Assembly: GCF_000340215.1 (NCBI RefSeq)
Contig: NW_006921535.1
Span: forward strand, 2,445,122 to 2,509,121
Reading direction: 5' to 3'
Length of the DNA stretch: 64,000 bases
DNA from: Pseudocercospora fijiensis CIRAD86
Lineage: Eukaryota; Ascomycota; Dothideomycetes; Mycosphaerellales; Mycosphaerellaceae
Shown: positions 1 through 11,386 of the stretch, piece by piece
Layout of the letters: the number at the start of each line of letters is the position of its first letter
How positions within the stretch are numbered: position 1 is the stretch's first letter
The notes under the pieces: model-generated
Seen by the model: only the letters and a program-made list of their open reading frames with translations
The model's database searches: none
What the model was told of the DNA's origin: nothing
Program-made: the position numbers and the translations under genes

Positions 1-24
1 CTACTCTTAAAAGACCTAGCAATA

Positions 25-58
25 TCCGCTTCCGAGGGTTGTCCGCTTCCGAGGGTTT
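25..58. repeat. Two-copy 17-bp tandem repeat
   Basis: A TCCGCTTCCGAGGGTTG unit occurs twice in direct succession at 25-41 and 42-58 (last base differing) inside the RIP-mutated element. It is GC-richer than its surroundings. No function is evident. Confidence 0.6.
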
Positions 59-910
59 GTTCTTGTTATTACGAGGGCTATTATTTACTTTTTAGAAAAA
101 ATACAGCTCGTCTAGTTTCTATAGGTAAAGGCTATTGTAAGTGTAGTAGTTAAGGTTCGCCTCGCTTAAAGGGTTAGAAAGATCGAGGAGTAACCTATTA
201 TCCGCAAGATCGACCCTAGCTAGCTTAGCTCTATAGTTTTGCCCTTAGTTAGTCTATTAGTCGCTTAATCTTTTAACTTAGTTAAAGTTTTGACTTAGCC
301 TTAAAGTTTTAATCAAACCTTTAATAGGCTTAAAGCTTTTAATTAAAGTTTTGATTAAAGGTACCTTAGGCTCGTAGTATAGGTAAGGTTGTATCTATAG
401 GCGTAGCGACAATAGCAAGTAATATTAACAATAGCAGCGCTAGTCGTCTTAGCGCTAACTTTACCTTCTTCTAATTTCCTTCTTTAACTAATAACAACTC
501 GGCAACACCGTTACTAATATAGCTGTGTCCTTCCTTTCTTAAATAGTAACACGCTCCGCAATACCGTTACTAATATAGCTACGCCGGCCGCCGGCACACT
601 GCTAGCTCGTAGCGCGACACTATTATCCTCGATAGGATAAAGGAATAAGAGGGGGACCTAATACTAGGGGAAGGCCCTATAGGGCGCATTTAGTAAAGAG
701 GTAGAGCCCTTAAAAGAGTATGCGATTAGTTAACGCGTTATAGCGCGCTTGTTAATACTCGGTACGCGTTCGCTATAGTAGTGTAGTCTTATTGTCCTTC
801 GTTACTAACAATTGCTTGCTTCTAATTAGTTAGCTAATAGTATCCCGGGGGTAGTATTATTCTTAGGCGACATTATAGCCCTTAGCCTTCTTCTTGTTCT
901 TTATACTAGT

Positions 911-1066
911 CTAATACTTATCTAACAACTTAGTTATGTCTTTAAAAGAGTCTTTAGCTTCCTACGAGTCCTATTTAGGTAAATAGCCTTGCTATCTTAG
1001 GAGGTACTCCTTCTTGCCTTGCTTAGTCCGATAGTTTAGGATACGTTCTGTAGACTATAGTTCTTC
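911..1066 (-). pseudogene. Chromodomain remnant at the retrotransposon integrase C-terminus
   Basis: Translated on the minus strand, this 52-codon segment matches the chromodomain pattern: an acidic start, an ERIL-type strand, a K-Q-G-K-E-E-Y core, a G-Y-L-P turn and a C-terminal helix ending L-L-D-K-Y before a stop at 911-913. TAG codons occupy the positions where chromodomains carry conserved tryptophans (internal codons 25, 32 and 35), plus one at codon 4. TGG to TAG is the expected RIP change. In fungal chromoviruses this domain directs integration to methylated-histone chromatin. Here it is a fossil. Confidence 0.8.
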
Positions 1067-1852
1067 GCTATTAGCTAAGACTTCTTCTAACTTAGTAGGC
1101 GCTTTATCGCCTTCGCGCTAGTAGTATAGTTTAAGGAGGGAGATATAGAAGGTATTATAGATAGTATAATAAGGTAGGAGCTATAACTAGTAGGCCTAGC
1201 TATTGCCCTTCGGTTCTCGGATGCAAAATAGGCTAATGTATCTTAGTGCGAGCTTAGGCCTTGTTTTACTATTAGGTAATAGGTGTTTGCAGATACGGAG
1301 GTTCTTAGTGCTTAGTATAACTATATCGCCTTGTTTGAAGGTTATTAGCGTATAGTGCTTGTCGTAGTAGGTCTTTTAGTACTTTTAAGCCTTTATTAAC
1401 TTCTCGGCTATCTTAGCATAGATTTCTCGCATCTTCTGAACCCTCTTAATAGCCGCTAGTGTTTCGGGTACTTAACGCGCTTCCCTTTCCTTGCGCTCGG
1501 CCTCGAGCGAGGTAAATAGGTCTTATAGTAAGGCAGCGTTCTAGCCTATTATAGCAAAATAAGGGGAGACCTTAGTAGATAAGTAGACACTATTATTGTA
1601 TACGAATTCAGCTAGTTATAGGAGGTTGACCTAGTCGTTAGGGTTCTTATTAATGTAGCTACGCAGGTACTACTATAGCGTAGCATTCTGCCTTTCGGTC
1701 TAACTATCTGTTTGCGGATAGAATGCTATAGACAGGCGATGCTTGAGTCTTAGCTGTAGGCAAATCTTACTCTAATAGTAAGATATAAATGTCGAGCCTC
1801 GATCGGAGACTATCCCTTTAGGGGTCCCCTAATAGCTATAGAAGATGTTGTT

Positions 1853-2053
1853 CTATAGCGACTTAGCTAGGTTAATAGCCGTCCAATCCTTTCGGGTAGG
1901 AATGTAACGAGCGCCCTTAGTAAACCGGTCTACGACAACTAGGATAGCATTATATACATCCTTGCTTCCCCTACGCTTAGTAGGCGGAAGGCCTATAATA
2001 AAATCTATTATAAGCTTAGCAAATAGCTTCTTTAGAATAGGGAGTAAAGACAA
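1853..2053 (-). pseudogene. Retrotransposon integrase core fragment
   Basis: A 66-codon open stretch carries the start of the gypsy-type integrase catalytic core: an I-I-D-F-I-x-G-L-P-P segment with the first catalytic Asp, followed by A-I-L-V-V-V-D-R-F-T-K and a Y-I-P-T motif. These are diagnostic of rve-family integrases in Ty3/gypsy elements. The frame is interrupted by stops on both sides. It lies downstream of the reverse transcriptase on the same strand, as expected. Confidence 0.85.
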
Positions 2054-3577
2054 CTCGCTAAATAGTAGGTGCTTTAGTGCTTTAACTCGTTAATATACGG
2101 TATACGTGTTTACGTAGTCCTTTATGTCCCGCTTACTATTTAGCTAGTAGTATGTGCGCGATAGTAGCTCGTGCGACCTCTCTATACTATAGTAACCGGC
2201 AAGCTCGCTATTATAGTATCGCTTAAGAAGTTCTTGTTAAATCGAATACTTAGCGGGGACATAATATCTGCCCTTAAACTTTAAATAACCTTTGTTGTCG
2301 ATCGACTAGTTGCTCTTGCTAGATCGAGTCGTTCGCCTACTTGTAAGCTTGTCGATACGTTTAGCAGCAAAGGCGTCCCTCTACTAAGCACGTAATAGCT
2401 TGTTTGTAAACGATTAACTGTCCCTGTTTGTAAGGTTATTTAGTAGTACCCTCGCCGTTAAACGAGGTACGTATTATATGCATCTAATAGTACTAGTAGC
2501 CGGATTAACTATATTAGTACTTTAATCGCTGTTACTGTATATAGCGATATCGACTAGGGAGTTGTTATAACTTCTCCTATCTGTATCCTTAGCCCTTGCC
2601 TTAATACGTACTGTTAATATAGTAAGAGCATTAATGTACTTTAGGCCGTCGCGGAGTCCGGTAAGCCGCTTGTCCTACGCATGCTTGTTAATAACACGGG
2701 CTGTAGTAATCTTGTGCTACGGGGTTAGAAACAATAAATTAATAGATTGCTAAGTCTCGCTATCGTAATTAGGCCGCCTCGATAGGCTATCGGTAGGGTT
2801 ACTTACGCCTAGCCGATATAATATATTAAAATTAAACCTAGCGAGGTAGACGGCCTATCTAGCCTATCGACCTATAACCCTAGTAACCTTTGTAATTCTA
2901 CGGAGGTTGTTATAGTCTATATAGACCTATATTGTATATTAAGCCCTATCGAGGTAGTGCCTCTAGTGCTTAAAGGCCTCGACAATAGCTAGGAGCTCTT
3001 ACTCGTAGGTCTCGTAGCGACGCTTAGCGTTAATTATCTTTCTCGAGAAGAAGGTAATCGGGTACTAGTAGGTGTTATTAGCCTACTGTAACATAATAGC
3101 TAATATAGCGAACTATAAAGCGTTAGTCTCAATTCGGATCTATTTACTTAGTACGAAATAGTATAATAAGGGGACTTTAGTAAATCGTTTCTTTAGACCG
3201 TTAAAAGCGGCTTGTGTTTTATTAGTCTACCTAAACTCTCTAGAAGGGTTTGCCTTAGTCTTAGTAAGCTTAGTTAATAGCATTATATGCCTCGAATAGC
3301 CCTTAATAAAACGGCGGTAGAAATTTGCGAAGCCGAGGAACGATTGAAGCTCCTTAATAGACGTAGGAATAGGCTATTTAGTAATAGTTTTAATCCGATT
3401 AGGATTAGCCTTAATACTATTAGTTGATACGATAAAACTAAGGAAGGCTACCTCCTTAGTAGCAAAGGTGCATTTAGAAGGCTTATAATATAGTCTATAG
3501 GCTCGTAAGCGATCGAGTACCTTGCGGACTATAGCCTAGTACTCCGCGATATTAGGGGAGTGTATATAAACTAGGAT

Positions 3578-4099
3578 GTTATCTAGGTAAACTATATAAA
3601 GGTAGTCTAGTAGGCCCGAAAGGGCCCGATTAATATAGGACTAGAACGTTATAGGGGCATTAGCTAAGCCGAATAGTATAACTAAGTACTCGAAATGCCT
3701 ATAACGAGTATAAAAGGCTGTCTTCTATTTATCGCCCTTACGAATACAGATACGGTAATAGGCGTCCTTAATGTCTAATATAGTATAGTAATAGGCACTA
3801 GAAAGGCAGTCGAGGGTCTTATTAATAAGCGGGAGTAGATAGCGGTCTTTAATAGTAACAGAGTTAAGCCTACGATAGTCGATATATAGGCGTAGGCTAC
3901 TATCCTTCTTTAGTACGAATAGGATAGGGGCGCTAGCAGGGCTGTTACTATACCGTATCCGGCTATTAGCTAGGTTCTCCTCTAGATACTTACGCAATAC
4001 AGCAAGCTCTCGTTTACTAAGGTTGTAGAGGGGACTAAAGGGAACCTCCTTACCCTCTATAATATTAATCTTATAATCCGTCTCTTTAAACATAGGCAA
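3578..4099 (-). pseudogene. Reverse transcriptase fragment, active-site Asp lost
   Basis: A 124-codon open frame (3725-4099) encodes the N-terminal half of a Ty3/gypsy reverse transcriptase: S-K-R-E-L-x-x-L-x-x-Y-L-E-E, then the Y-R-x-L-N segment with the motif before Y-x-L-P-L-I, and a D-I-K-D-A-Y-Y region holding the first catalytic Asp. Continuing in the same frame past a stop, the catalytic Y-x-D-D box is found at 3578-3589 but reads Y-L-D-N. The second Asp codon has become AAC, a G-to-A RIP-type change that would abolish polymerase activity. Confidence 0.85.
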
Positions 4100-4881
4100 T
4101 GTCGATACTAAGTGGTATTTAAATACATTAATATAGGTCTCTCGAATAGGCTCTAGTATGCGAGCAAGCTAATTAGGGTCTATGCTATTAGGGGGCACAG
4201 GTTTATCGTTATCTCTACCGAGAAGATTAGCTATCGGATTAGCTAAGGCAGGTATTAGGTTGCTAATAAACAGGACCCTAATATTATTAGGACACTCGCT
4301 AATATCGATGTATTTAATATCCTCTCTCCTAGCGATTCTAAATCGCTATTGTTAACTGCCTAAGTCTATAACTATAGTATAGTACTTAAGAATAGGGTTG
4401 CTAATAACAATAGTAGCTCCCCTATATAGGTAGTCTATATCTACTACGTAGGCAGTAAAGTCTAGTAGGCGTTTATTTCCGAGGTCGTCCTTTAGAGCTA
4501 TAGGAATATAGTAGGCCCTATAGGTTAAGTGCCGAGCGTTATTAAACTAAGCAAGAGTTAGTAGGTTAGTCCTCGGCAATTGTCGAAGGTCTAATTGCTT
4601 AGCTAGGCGATAGCTAATAAGGGCACTAACTGAATTTCCTAGATCTAGCATAACCTTAGTTTAATAGCTAGTGCCCTTCGTATCCTATATAAGGTAGGAG
4701 CGTGTTACAGCTAGTATAATGTCGATAGTCTTACGCCGTACGAGGCTAACAGTTAGTGCAGCGCTTACTCTTTTTTCGACTAATTAGAAGGTTAGCCTAT
4801 AGGGGTAGCGTTAGCTGCTAAGAGATGCTTTCGGTACTTAGCGGTAGTACGGTCGACTTAGGCCTAATCCCTAGGTTTGTC

Positions 4882-4923
4882 GCATTAGCCTAGCAGATAG
4901 CTAGTACTATCGCAATTAAAGCA
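4882..4923 (-). pseudogene. Degenerate gag CCHC zinc knuckle
   Basis: On the minus strand the codons give Cys-X2-Cys-X4-Tyr-X4-Cys with exact retroviral zinc-knuckle spacing (CX2CX4HX4C). The histidine is replaced by tyrosine (CAY to TAY) and a TAA stands just before the last Cys. Both are explained by RIP-type C-to-T change. It marks the nucleocapsid end of gag, upstream of reverse transcriptase on the same strand. Confidence 0.7.
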
Positions 4924-5889
4924 CTTCAATCTAGTTAGGAGGTTGCTATAGCTACTATTAGTCGAGCGGTTAGCGTTATAAGGATACGAGCCCCTTCTAC
5001 GGCCCGTATTACGGCCTCCTCTATATAGCCGTCGGCTACGACCTCTTCCGCGGTCGTTACTATTCCTATTGTTAGCATTGTTGTCTTAGTAGGAACCTTA
5101 GTTTCCTCCGCGGCTACGGTTACTATAGTTGCTAGCAGGTCGGATCCTTAATTCTAGTCGTTGCTAGAGCTAGATAGCTCGTTTAGCAGTTTCGACTTTA
5201 ACTGTAAATTAAATGCGTATAAGATTAGTCTGTTTAAACACACGGCGGCGGTCTAATTTAAGGACTAATTCCTATCTCAATTTAGGGCGTATTTCGGAGA
5301 TCTAGATAGAATTAGTTTTAGTTAGGAGGTCGTCTTTAAGGGTCTTTAAATAGGCCTTAAATAAGCGAGCCGATTGATTAGTCTTTTGTTTAGCTCGAAG
5401 GTACTAGTCCTAAGCGTATTGTTACCTTAGTATAGGGTTTCTAAGAGTGTCTAGCATAATAGTTTTGTAGGTCTGCTACTAAACAGTAGTCTAGTTATTA
5501 AGGGAGTCAAAATAGTTATCCTAGGTGCGTTTCGGGTCGCCGTTAATGTACTATATAGTATAGACGACTAGTAAATAGTTATTTAGTAGAGCCCTTAGTA
5601 CGTTTCGTTAGTTAAGCTTATAGTTACGAATGTAGTCGTTGTATTGCTTTCGACTAGAGCTATTAAACACGGTATAGTCCTTAAGTTTAGCATCCTTCTT
5701 CTAGACTAGGACTAGTAGTAAGGAAGGCCCTACTATCGGCTTAGTATTAGTTGTTAGGGCCTCCTAAAGGCGGCGAATTTCGAGGAGGTTATCCTTTAGC
5801 TATTGTTCTTAATATAGGGCAGTAAGCCTGTTTTAGGTAGCTTCTTAGAGTCTCCCTACTAGTTAGGGGCTAAAGGCTAGCTAGCTATA

Positions 5890-6045
5890 TCGTCGATTAA
5901 CAATGTTGTTAAGAATATCGTTAATAGGCAATTCTAGATTATTACCTAGAATTACAGGTTCTTCTTTAATAGGCTCTCTAGTAGGCTCTTTAGTAGGAGG
6001 CACTTTAGTAGGCACTTTAGCGGGAACTGTACTACTAGCGTTGTT
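5890..6045 (-). pseudogene. Gag-like N-terminal proline-rich segment
   Basis: On the minus strand this segment reads as a run of short (K/T)-V-P and K-E-P repeats followed by an acidic/asparagine-rich stretch, without stops. The position, 1 kb upstream of the zinc knuckle, suits the N-terminal part of gag. The DNA contains imperfect repeats of an AGTAGGC(A/T)CTTT-like unit at about 5971-6030, which also creates a spurious plus-strand Leu/Gly-rich frame. Assignment to gag rests on position and composition only. Confidence 0.4.
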
Positions 6046-7190
6046 ATTGCTAGCGCTGCTAGCGGTAGCACGGTTGTTGTTTCGTAATAAACCGGCTATT
6101 ATAAGGGGCGATACTAATAATGTATTATTAGCCCCTAAGATGCGGATATAGCGGAATTAGTAGATATCGGCTTAGTATGCTTAACTTAGTATAATAGGCT
6201 GTATAGAAGGCCTTGCTTAATAATTGGTACGGTTGTTTCGATAGAGTAGTACGTATAGGTCCCGTTCTTCGGGTGTAATATAGTTAGATTAGTCTTATTC
6301 GTAGCTATACCGCTAAAAGCTTAAAATAAGGACTATCTAGCTGCTGCCCTTAAAAGGTAGATCGAATACTGTATAAGAAGGGTATATAAGTAGGTAGATA
6401 GGGTAGTAGTAGGTACGAGTAGTATTCGATAAGGAGCTAGGAGGAGAGGGAGGAAGGCAGGCAAGTTAGCCTATTACTAAGCGCTAAGCCCTACCTAAGG
6501 CATTAAGACCCTAGCTTTACTCGAGCCCGGTTACATACTAATTACGTATAACCTCTTTAGTCCTAACAAAGAGCACCCTATTCTACTACTAATCGCGCTT
6601 ATAACAGTAATACTAGTACGACCGCTGCTCTAAGCTATCCTTCGTTCTCGGCGACTAAGACTCCTTATATACGTTACTAATATAAGCTTTAAGCACCTCG
6701 AAGCGCTTAGGCTCGTACGTTAACCCCTATAGTACGTTAAATAGCTACTCTCGGATATCGATTATATTGTATAGTATACGATTAGGCCTAAACGGCGATA
6801 CTAGTTTAGACAAAATAGGCGGCATAGTAACGACAATAATAATAGCAATAATAATAGATATACTCTTTAAGCTATTATAGAAAGAGCGAGATCTATATAT
6901 AAGAAAGAGCTATAAGGGTAAGGTTAGAACTAGAAGTATAACCGATAAGGTTACTACGGTACTAGAATAGGAAAAGCACCGTCGATTACTAGGCAAACTA
7001 TACTAACTTAGTAGATAACGCCCTCCGGAAGTAAACTACTATTACAAATAGTAGTACGCTAAATTTCCTAATATATAAGAATACCTTCTAGTTTCGGCTA
7101 AGCACTATTTCCGTTATCTCCGCCGCAAGTTAATCCTATAGAGCAGATTATTACTATTAAGTCTAATACGGAGTACTAACATTAGAGATC

Positions 7191-8077
7191 CTATCCCCTT
7201 AACCGCGTCCGTGGTTAAGTCCGAAGAACTGCTGTATGTATAAGATCTGAGCGGTCTGGTTGGTCAGATCCGCTTTGTATAAGTACGCACCGACAGAATT
7301 TGTATAAGGAGTGGACCAGAATCCTAGTTTTTGCCGGTGAACCCCGACAACCAACGAGTTAATCAGGGGGATATATATACATGGTTTCAACCAAAAAGCA
7401 AATCTTCCCATTGGTAGTGTATCACACAGACAGCGAGTCGCGCATTTGGGACCTGCGTCGTCAGCATGTTCAACGTTACCCATGCTTCCACCCGCCATGA
7501 GACTGGCGCTGGGACCGGGCTTCAAAGGCCCCTACCCTTGCAACACACAGACTTGTCATCGTCATTGGTTTCATCAGATTTCCAAAAGATGCACCGATGT
7601 TCTTTCGTTCGACGGTGTCATGAACGAACACCAGGAAAAATCGTCGGAGTTCGTGTGAACTGGCGCAAGGATGACGCGCAATTATACAGTATACCGTCAA
7701 ACCTCGAATGCCGTGGGAAATCGTAATTTATACCAGATCGCGTTGGTATAGCGCTAGTCAATTTCGCTTAAACCGACTGTATCACTACGCTGTTACAGCT
7801 ACCTCTCTGAGGTTACGCAGTTGGCCAAAGTTGTGGCGGATTTCGATGTAGTTGGAGTAGTGCGGCTGTGGTTAACAGCTCTATCCCTCTTTCCATGTGC
7901 TCCAAGACCTTCTCATGAATAGTACAGTGAATGAAGGAAGCAGCTCAAAGTCATATCCCTTGCAGCAATAACGCCATGCCTGATCGCGATCCTCGCTGAT
8001 CGCAACTCCCAACTGATGCCTTTGGACGCCCAAATAGTAGTCAAAACGCTGAAGCCAAATAGTGCAGTGCAGTAGTG
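7191..8077. other. Intergenic stretch, no gene supported
   Basis: Base composition returns abruptly to about half GC after 7.19 kb, marking the edge of the RIP-mutated element. Several overlapping frames of 70-110 codons occur on both strands at 7199-7726, but none has recognisable motifs or a consistent splice pattern. Confidence 0.5.
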
Positions 8078-9003
8078 CTACGACAGAAGTCCACCTCTAC
8101 TGCCGAAGAATCTGCGGATGGTCATGCTGGCACTGAAGACGATCGCTGCCAATGAGCCACCAACAACCGTGGCTCGGAAGAGGACGTTCATCATTTGCAT
8201 GCGATTCCTCTTTCGGCAGCGATCCACGAAGCCGTCGGTGTCGTTGGTCCGTGGGAACTTCTTGCCCTCTGGCACAGGAACCTCGAGAAAATCCGCGAGT
8301 GGCTTCCAGCCCTCGCCCATCTTGTATTCCAGGAGATTCTCCTTGGGCACAAGAGATCGAACCTCGTCGTAGTACTCGTTGAATCTTCGCTTGCCGTTCT
8401 TCTCGAAGTCGCCTTCCCAGAACTCCGTCCAAAATTCTGTCAATGTATTTAGTGCCATGTCGATGTTCAATGTGGAGTGCGGAGCTCACTGGAAAGCATT
8501 GGCTGGTAGAGACCTGCTCCCCAATCAAATTTGGATACAAACTTGAGCTCTGGCTCAGTTGCGCGCCAGTGGACAGTCTTCATTGTGGATGCGTGCCAGC
8601 TGTCGACGTCGCGAGTGGTAAGGATGACTTTGGCGTCTGGGTAGGCCTGGATGAGCTCCTTCGCAAAGGCAACTGCGGGCCAGTCGCAGACAGCTTGGCA
8701 GTGGCCGAGCAATTGGTCCCATTGCTCGCGACCGAAGGTTCCCTTGCCGTCGTACTTCGCTGCCAGTGCATCGGACCACATCAGACAGTCTGGTGGGTTC
8801 TCCACAGATGCAGACATCATGTGGTAGCAGTCATCAAAGCCCAATTGCTTCAGAGCTGTGCGAAGGGAGGCAGTTCCAGTGCGTCCGAGGCCGAGGGCAA
8901 GCACCCGCATGGGCACTACACGGCGACATTCTCGTCTGTTAATGTCGGTGTCGTGTGTAAAGATGTCGGTAATGGGCTTTGGAGTGTATGGTTGGAAGGC
9001 CAT
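8078..9003 (-). CDS. Sulfotransferase-like P-loop protein with C-terminal membrane anchor
   Basis: Two exons, 8490-9003 and 8078-8436, are joined across a 53-nt GTGAGC...CAG intron with an ACTAAAT branch-like site, giving 290 residues. Start: the longer frame begins at TTG (9072); the first ATG is at 9003 in a good context (CCGCCATGG). Residues 38-46 form the phosphosulfate-binding loop (G-L-G-R-T-G-T-A-S), and R131-D-V-D-S-W is the second nucleotide-contact motif typical of the fungal sulfotransferase-like family (Sulfotransfer_4 type). A hydrophobic helix at about 258-280 followed by Arg residues predicts a tail anchor. Family members would transfer sulfate from PAPS, but most fungal ones are biochemically uncharacterised and the substrate is unknown. 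It is isolated on the minus strand. Confidence 0.8.
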
Positions 9004-9831
9004 GGCGGTGGTGCTGGGTGTGATTGACTGATTACTGGTGGTGTTCGTGGATCGGCGACTTGGTAGTTTCAATGAGTGGCTGGCGACAAGAAGCAGTCGC
9101 GAGTGAGATGCGGGAGGGACGGGCTGAGAGGCGGAAAGCGAGAGTTGCGCAGAATCAGCGGTTCAGTTGAGAGACAGCAGAGGTGGTGCAGAGCAGAACA
9201 AGTTGGAATAGCGTGAAGGCTGAAGTGCTGCCGATCTCTACCCCTTGATAGCGCCAGGAGCCAGGGCCCGGCATGGAGGGCCTTGGCATGCATGTACAAC
9301 GCGTGGACGTCTGGGAAGTGCATCGTCATCACTCACGCCGCCGCTTGATCATTATTGTCCTCCTCCATACAGTTCCCGTCACTCGTCGTGTCTCTCATGA
9401 CGCAACATCCGCGCGCGGTTGGATGTGCTCAACAACAAACGCACATGCCTTTGCCTTTGCCTCTGCGTATACTGCACCTACATGTATGTTGTATGCGAAT
9501 TTCGTCCATGTCCCAGAAGTGCCGAATCGATTGAGGGGGAACTTTGTCGGGGCCAGCCCCAGCGAATCAGGCTTACTGTATTCTTGTTGGGATCAAAGGG
9601 ACAAGTTGCGACTCGCGAGACAGAAAAGGCAAACAAAGCGGCACGCAGCACTTTTGCCCATGATTTGATAAGAAGTGCGTTAAAATGCTGCACGCCGACA
9701 CGTGACACTGTAGTACAGTGGATGATACTCTGGCCAATGCGCTTCCTTCTACGCGGCGTGGCCTGACATTGGGCTTGGCGCCAAGCTCACCCATATCTAT
9801 CTGGCTATCATCATTATCATGGAATGTTCCG
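9004..9831. other. Intergenic region upstream of the sulfotransferase-like gene
   Basis: This holds the promoter of the minus-strand gene ending at 9003 and the 3' flank of the carbamoylase. Short pyrimidine-rich runs such as ctttgcctttgcctctgc near 9450 are seen. No frame has family motifs. Confidence 0.4.
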
Positions 9832-10921
9832 TCAGAGTAGCTCAGGCTCAACAATTCCCGTCTGCACTGTAATCACGCCGTACGCTTCAACTCGACGATG
9901 CCGTGCATAATCGAACGTCCGCTCCTTGCCTTTCCTGCATTCCGCCACATCAATCTCCGCAACAATCAATTCATCCTCCTTAGTCTTGGCCTCAGCAATC
10001 ACATGGCCTTCAGGACTAACGATGGAGCTGCCGCCGATCAAATCGTACTTGCCATCATCCACGCCGCATCGCGCTGAAGAGATCGAAAAGCACGCGTGCA
10101 TGTAGCTATTCGCCTGCTGCACGAGCCTGGAATGGAAGAGGGCCTCCTGCTCCTGCTCCTCGGGCGACATGCTTGTGCCTCCCCAAAGATGCGACATATG
10201 GGAACCAGTGTTGTATCCGAACATCAGGATCTCAGCACCTTGAAGCGTGTACACTCTCCATGCTTCAGGCCATCTCCTGTCGTTACATATCTGCATACGG
10301 TCAGCGACAACTCGACCACAATCGACGCCGATTACTTACGAGCATGCCCATGATCGGGTCTCCTTTACCATCCGTCTTCTCGCCCTCCTTGGCTTGGCCC
10401 TTTTTCAACGCATCCGGGACCAGACCAGGCGCTCGAAAAGCCTTGAATCCAAGATCTCCAGGTTTGAAGTACCGCTTCTCCAACTGATTCGTAGCATTGG
10501 GGTCCTCGAATGGTTCTACGCGACCAGGCAAGTGTACCTTTCGATATTTACTGATCACTTTGCCTGCAGATGCCGAGTAATAGACAGAAGTGTTATATCC
10601 ACTTCCGTCTGGTGTCCGCTCCGCATATCCGATACAGATATCGATTCCTTGAGCTTTCGCTTCGTCAAACAAAGGCTTGACGTCCGGAGACTGAGTAATG
10701 TCTGCGCCGTGTTCGAAATAGGTATCTAGCTCTTCACGAGATTCGATGAAGTGCCGTGGGAAGAATGTTGTAAGTGTACACTCAGGATAGACGACCAATT
10801 GCACCTTCTTTTCTGCTGCTTCGTGTAGTAGCTTGATCAGTCTCTGGACCGTCTCTGGCTTCGATGCATCTTTGTGAACTGCGCCCACTTGAGCAGCTGC
10901 GACCGTGATTTTTCGGGACAT
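9832..10921 (-). CDS. N-carbamoyl-D-amino-acid hydrolase-like (nitrilase superfamily)
   Basis: Exons 10340-10921 and 9832-10290 flank a 49-nt GTAAGT...CAG intron with a CTGAC branch site, giving 346 residues from a true ATG at 10921. The nitrilase triad is complete: E47 (Y-P-E-C), K128 (Y-R-K-V-H-L-P-G) and C196 in I-C-N-D-R-R-W-P-E-A-W. The C-N-D-R-R-W box is characteristic of bacterial D-carbamoylases, which hydrolyse N-carbamoyl-D-amino acids to the D-amino acid, CO2 and ammonia. It is longer than bacterial enzymes (about 300) because of an insertion before the Cys box (about 138-190). The next gene, 465 bp away and divergent, is a hydantoinase-like dihydropyrimidinase, the enzyme supplying this substrate in bacteria. 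A beta-ureidopropionase role is the alternative. No targeting signal is seen, so probably cytosolic. Confidence 0.85.
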
Positions 10922-11386
10922 GATGAGGAATCATGCAAGCAGAAAGGCAATCAATCAATGTGATGAGGGATAACCTTCGAGGCCCGTGAACACATATACC
11001 ACTAATACATGTACCAAATAGGCAGTCGGACGGCCAGGAAGTCGCCGTATAGATCTTGCAGTCGTGCAGTACTCTACACACAAGATCTCATCATTCGCCG
11101 TATGGCCCGCCTATCTTGCCCGAATGGCCTTACTTATCGGCTCGGCCAGTCTCGGCGGCGTGGGCGACAGGAAGCTAACTCAGCTCGTGCGAGATCAACG
11201 GTCAATGGAATTGCGAATGTCCAGATGCGACACAAACATACCATAAGTCAGAGAATAGAAAGGACTTATAGGAAGCAAGAAGTCGAGCATTCACTTGAGG
11301 TGAGAGCGATCCTTGCAATCTGCACATTGGTGGCGTCAGAGCTCTAACTTAAATAAAAGTGGGGCAAGCATTGAGATCAGAGCAAT
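10922..11386. promoter_or_regulatory. Shared divergent promoter of the carbamoylase / hydantoinase pair
   Basis: The 465 bp between the two divergent start codons contain no convincing coding frame and must hold both promoters. No clear TATA box or repeated operator is obvious by eye. The arrangement suggests co-regulation, which is inference. Confidence 0.5.

Larger units (their letters stand above)
1..7190 (-). mobile_element. RIP-degraded Ty3/gypsy (chromovirus) LTR retrotransposon
   Basis: The whole stretch is strikingly rich in TpA, poor in long open frames and full of TAG/TAA codons, unlike the DNA after about 7.19 kb. On the minus strand the order of recognisable parts is gag-like proline-rich segment (about 5.9-6.0 kb), CCHC zinc knuckle (4.88-4.92 kb), reverse transcriptase (3.58-4.10 kb), integrase (1.85-2.05 kb) and chromodomain (0.91-1.07 kb). 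RT before integrase is the Ty3/gypsy order, and the C-terminal chromodomain marks the chromovirus branch. Nearly all lesions are C-to-T or G-to-A type (Trp to stop, His to Tyr, Asp to Asn), as expected of RIP in ascomycetes. I could not identify LTRs by eye; the left end may lie outside the window. It cannot encode active proteins. Confidence 0.88.

Noticed and set aside
5903..6151. Plus-strand Leu/Gly-rich 82-codon frame
   Set aside because: Low-complexity shadow of a proline-rich repeat that reads as gag-like on the minus strand.
7199..7726. Overlapping 70-108-codon frames on both strands
   Set aside because: They conflict with one another and lack motifs or splice structure.
8443..9027. 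194-codon plus-strand frame opposite the sulfotransferase-like gene
   Set aside because: Antisense to conserved P-loop coding sequence, no motifs.
9003..9072. N-terminal extension of the sulfotransferase-like protein
   Set aside because: It starts at TTG; the first ATG is at 9003.
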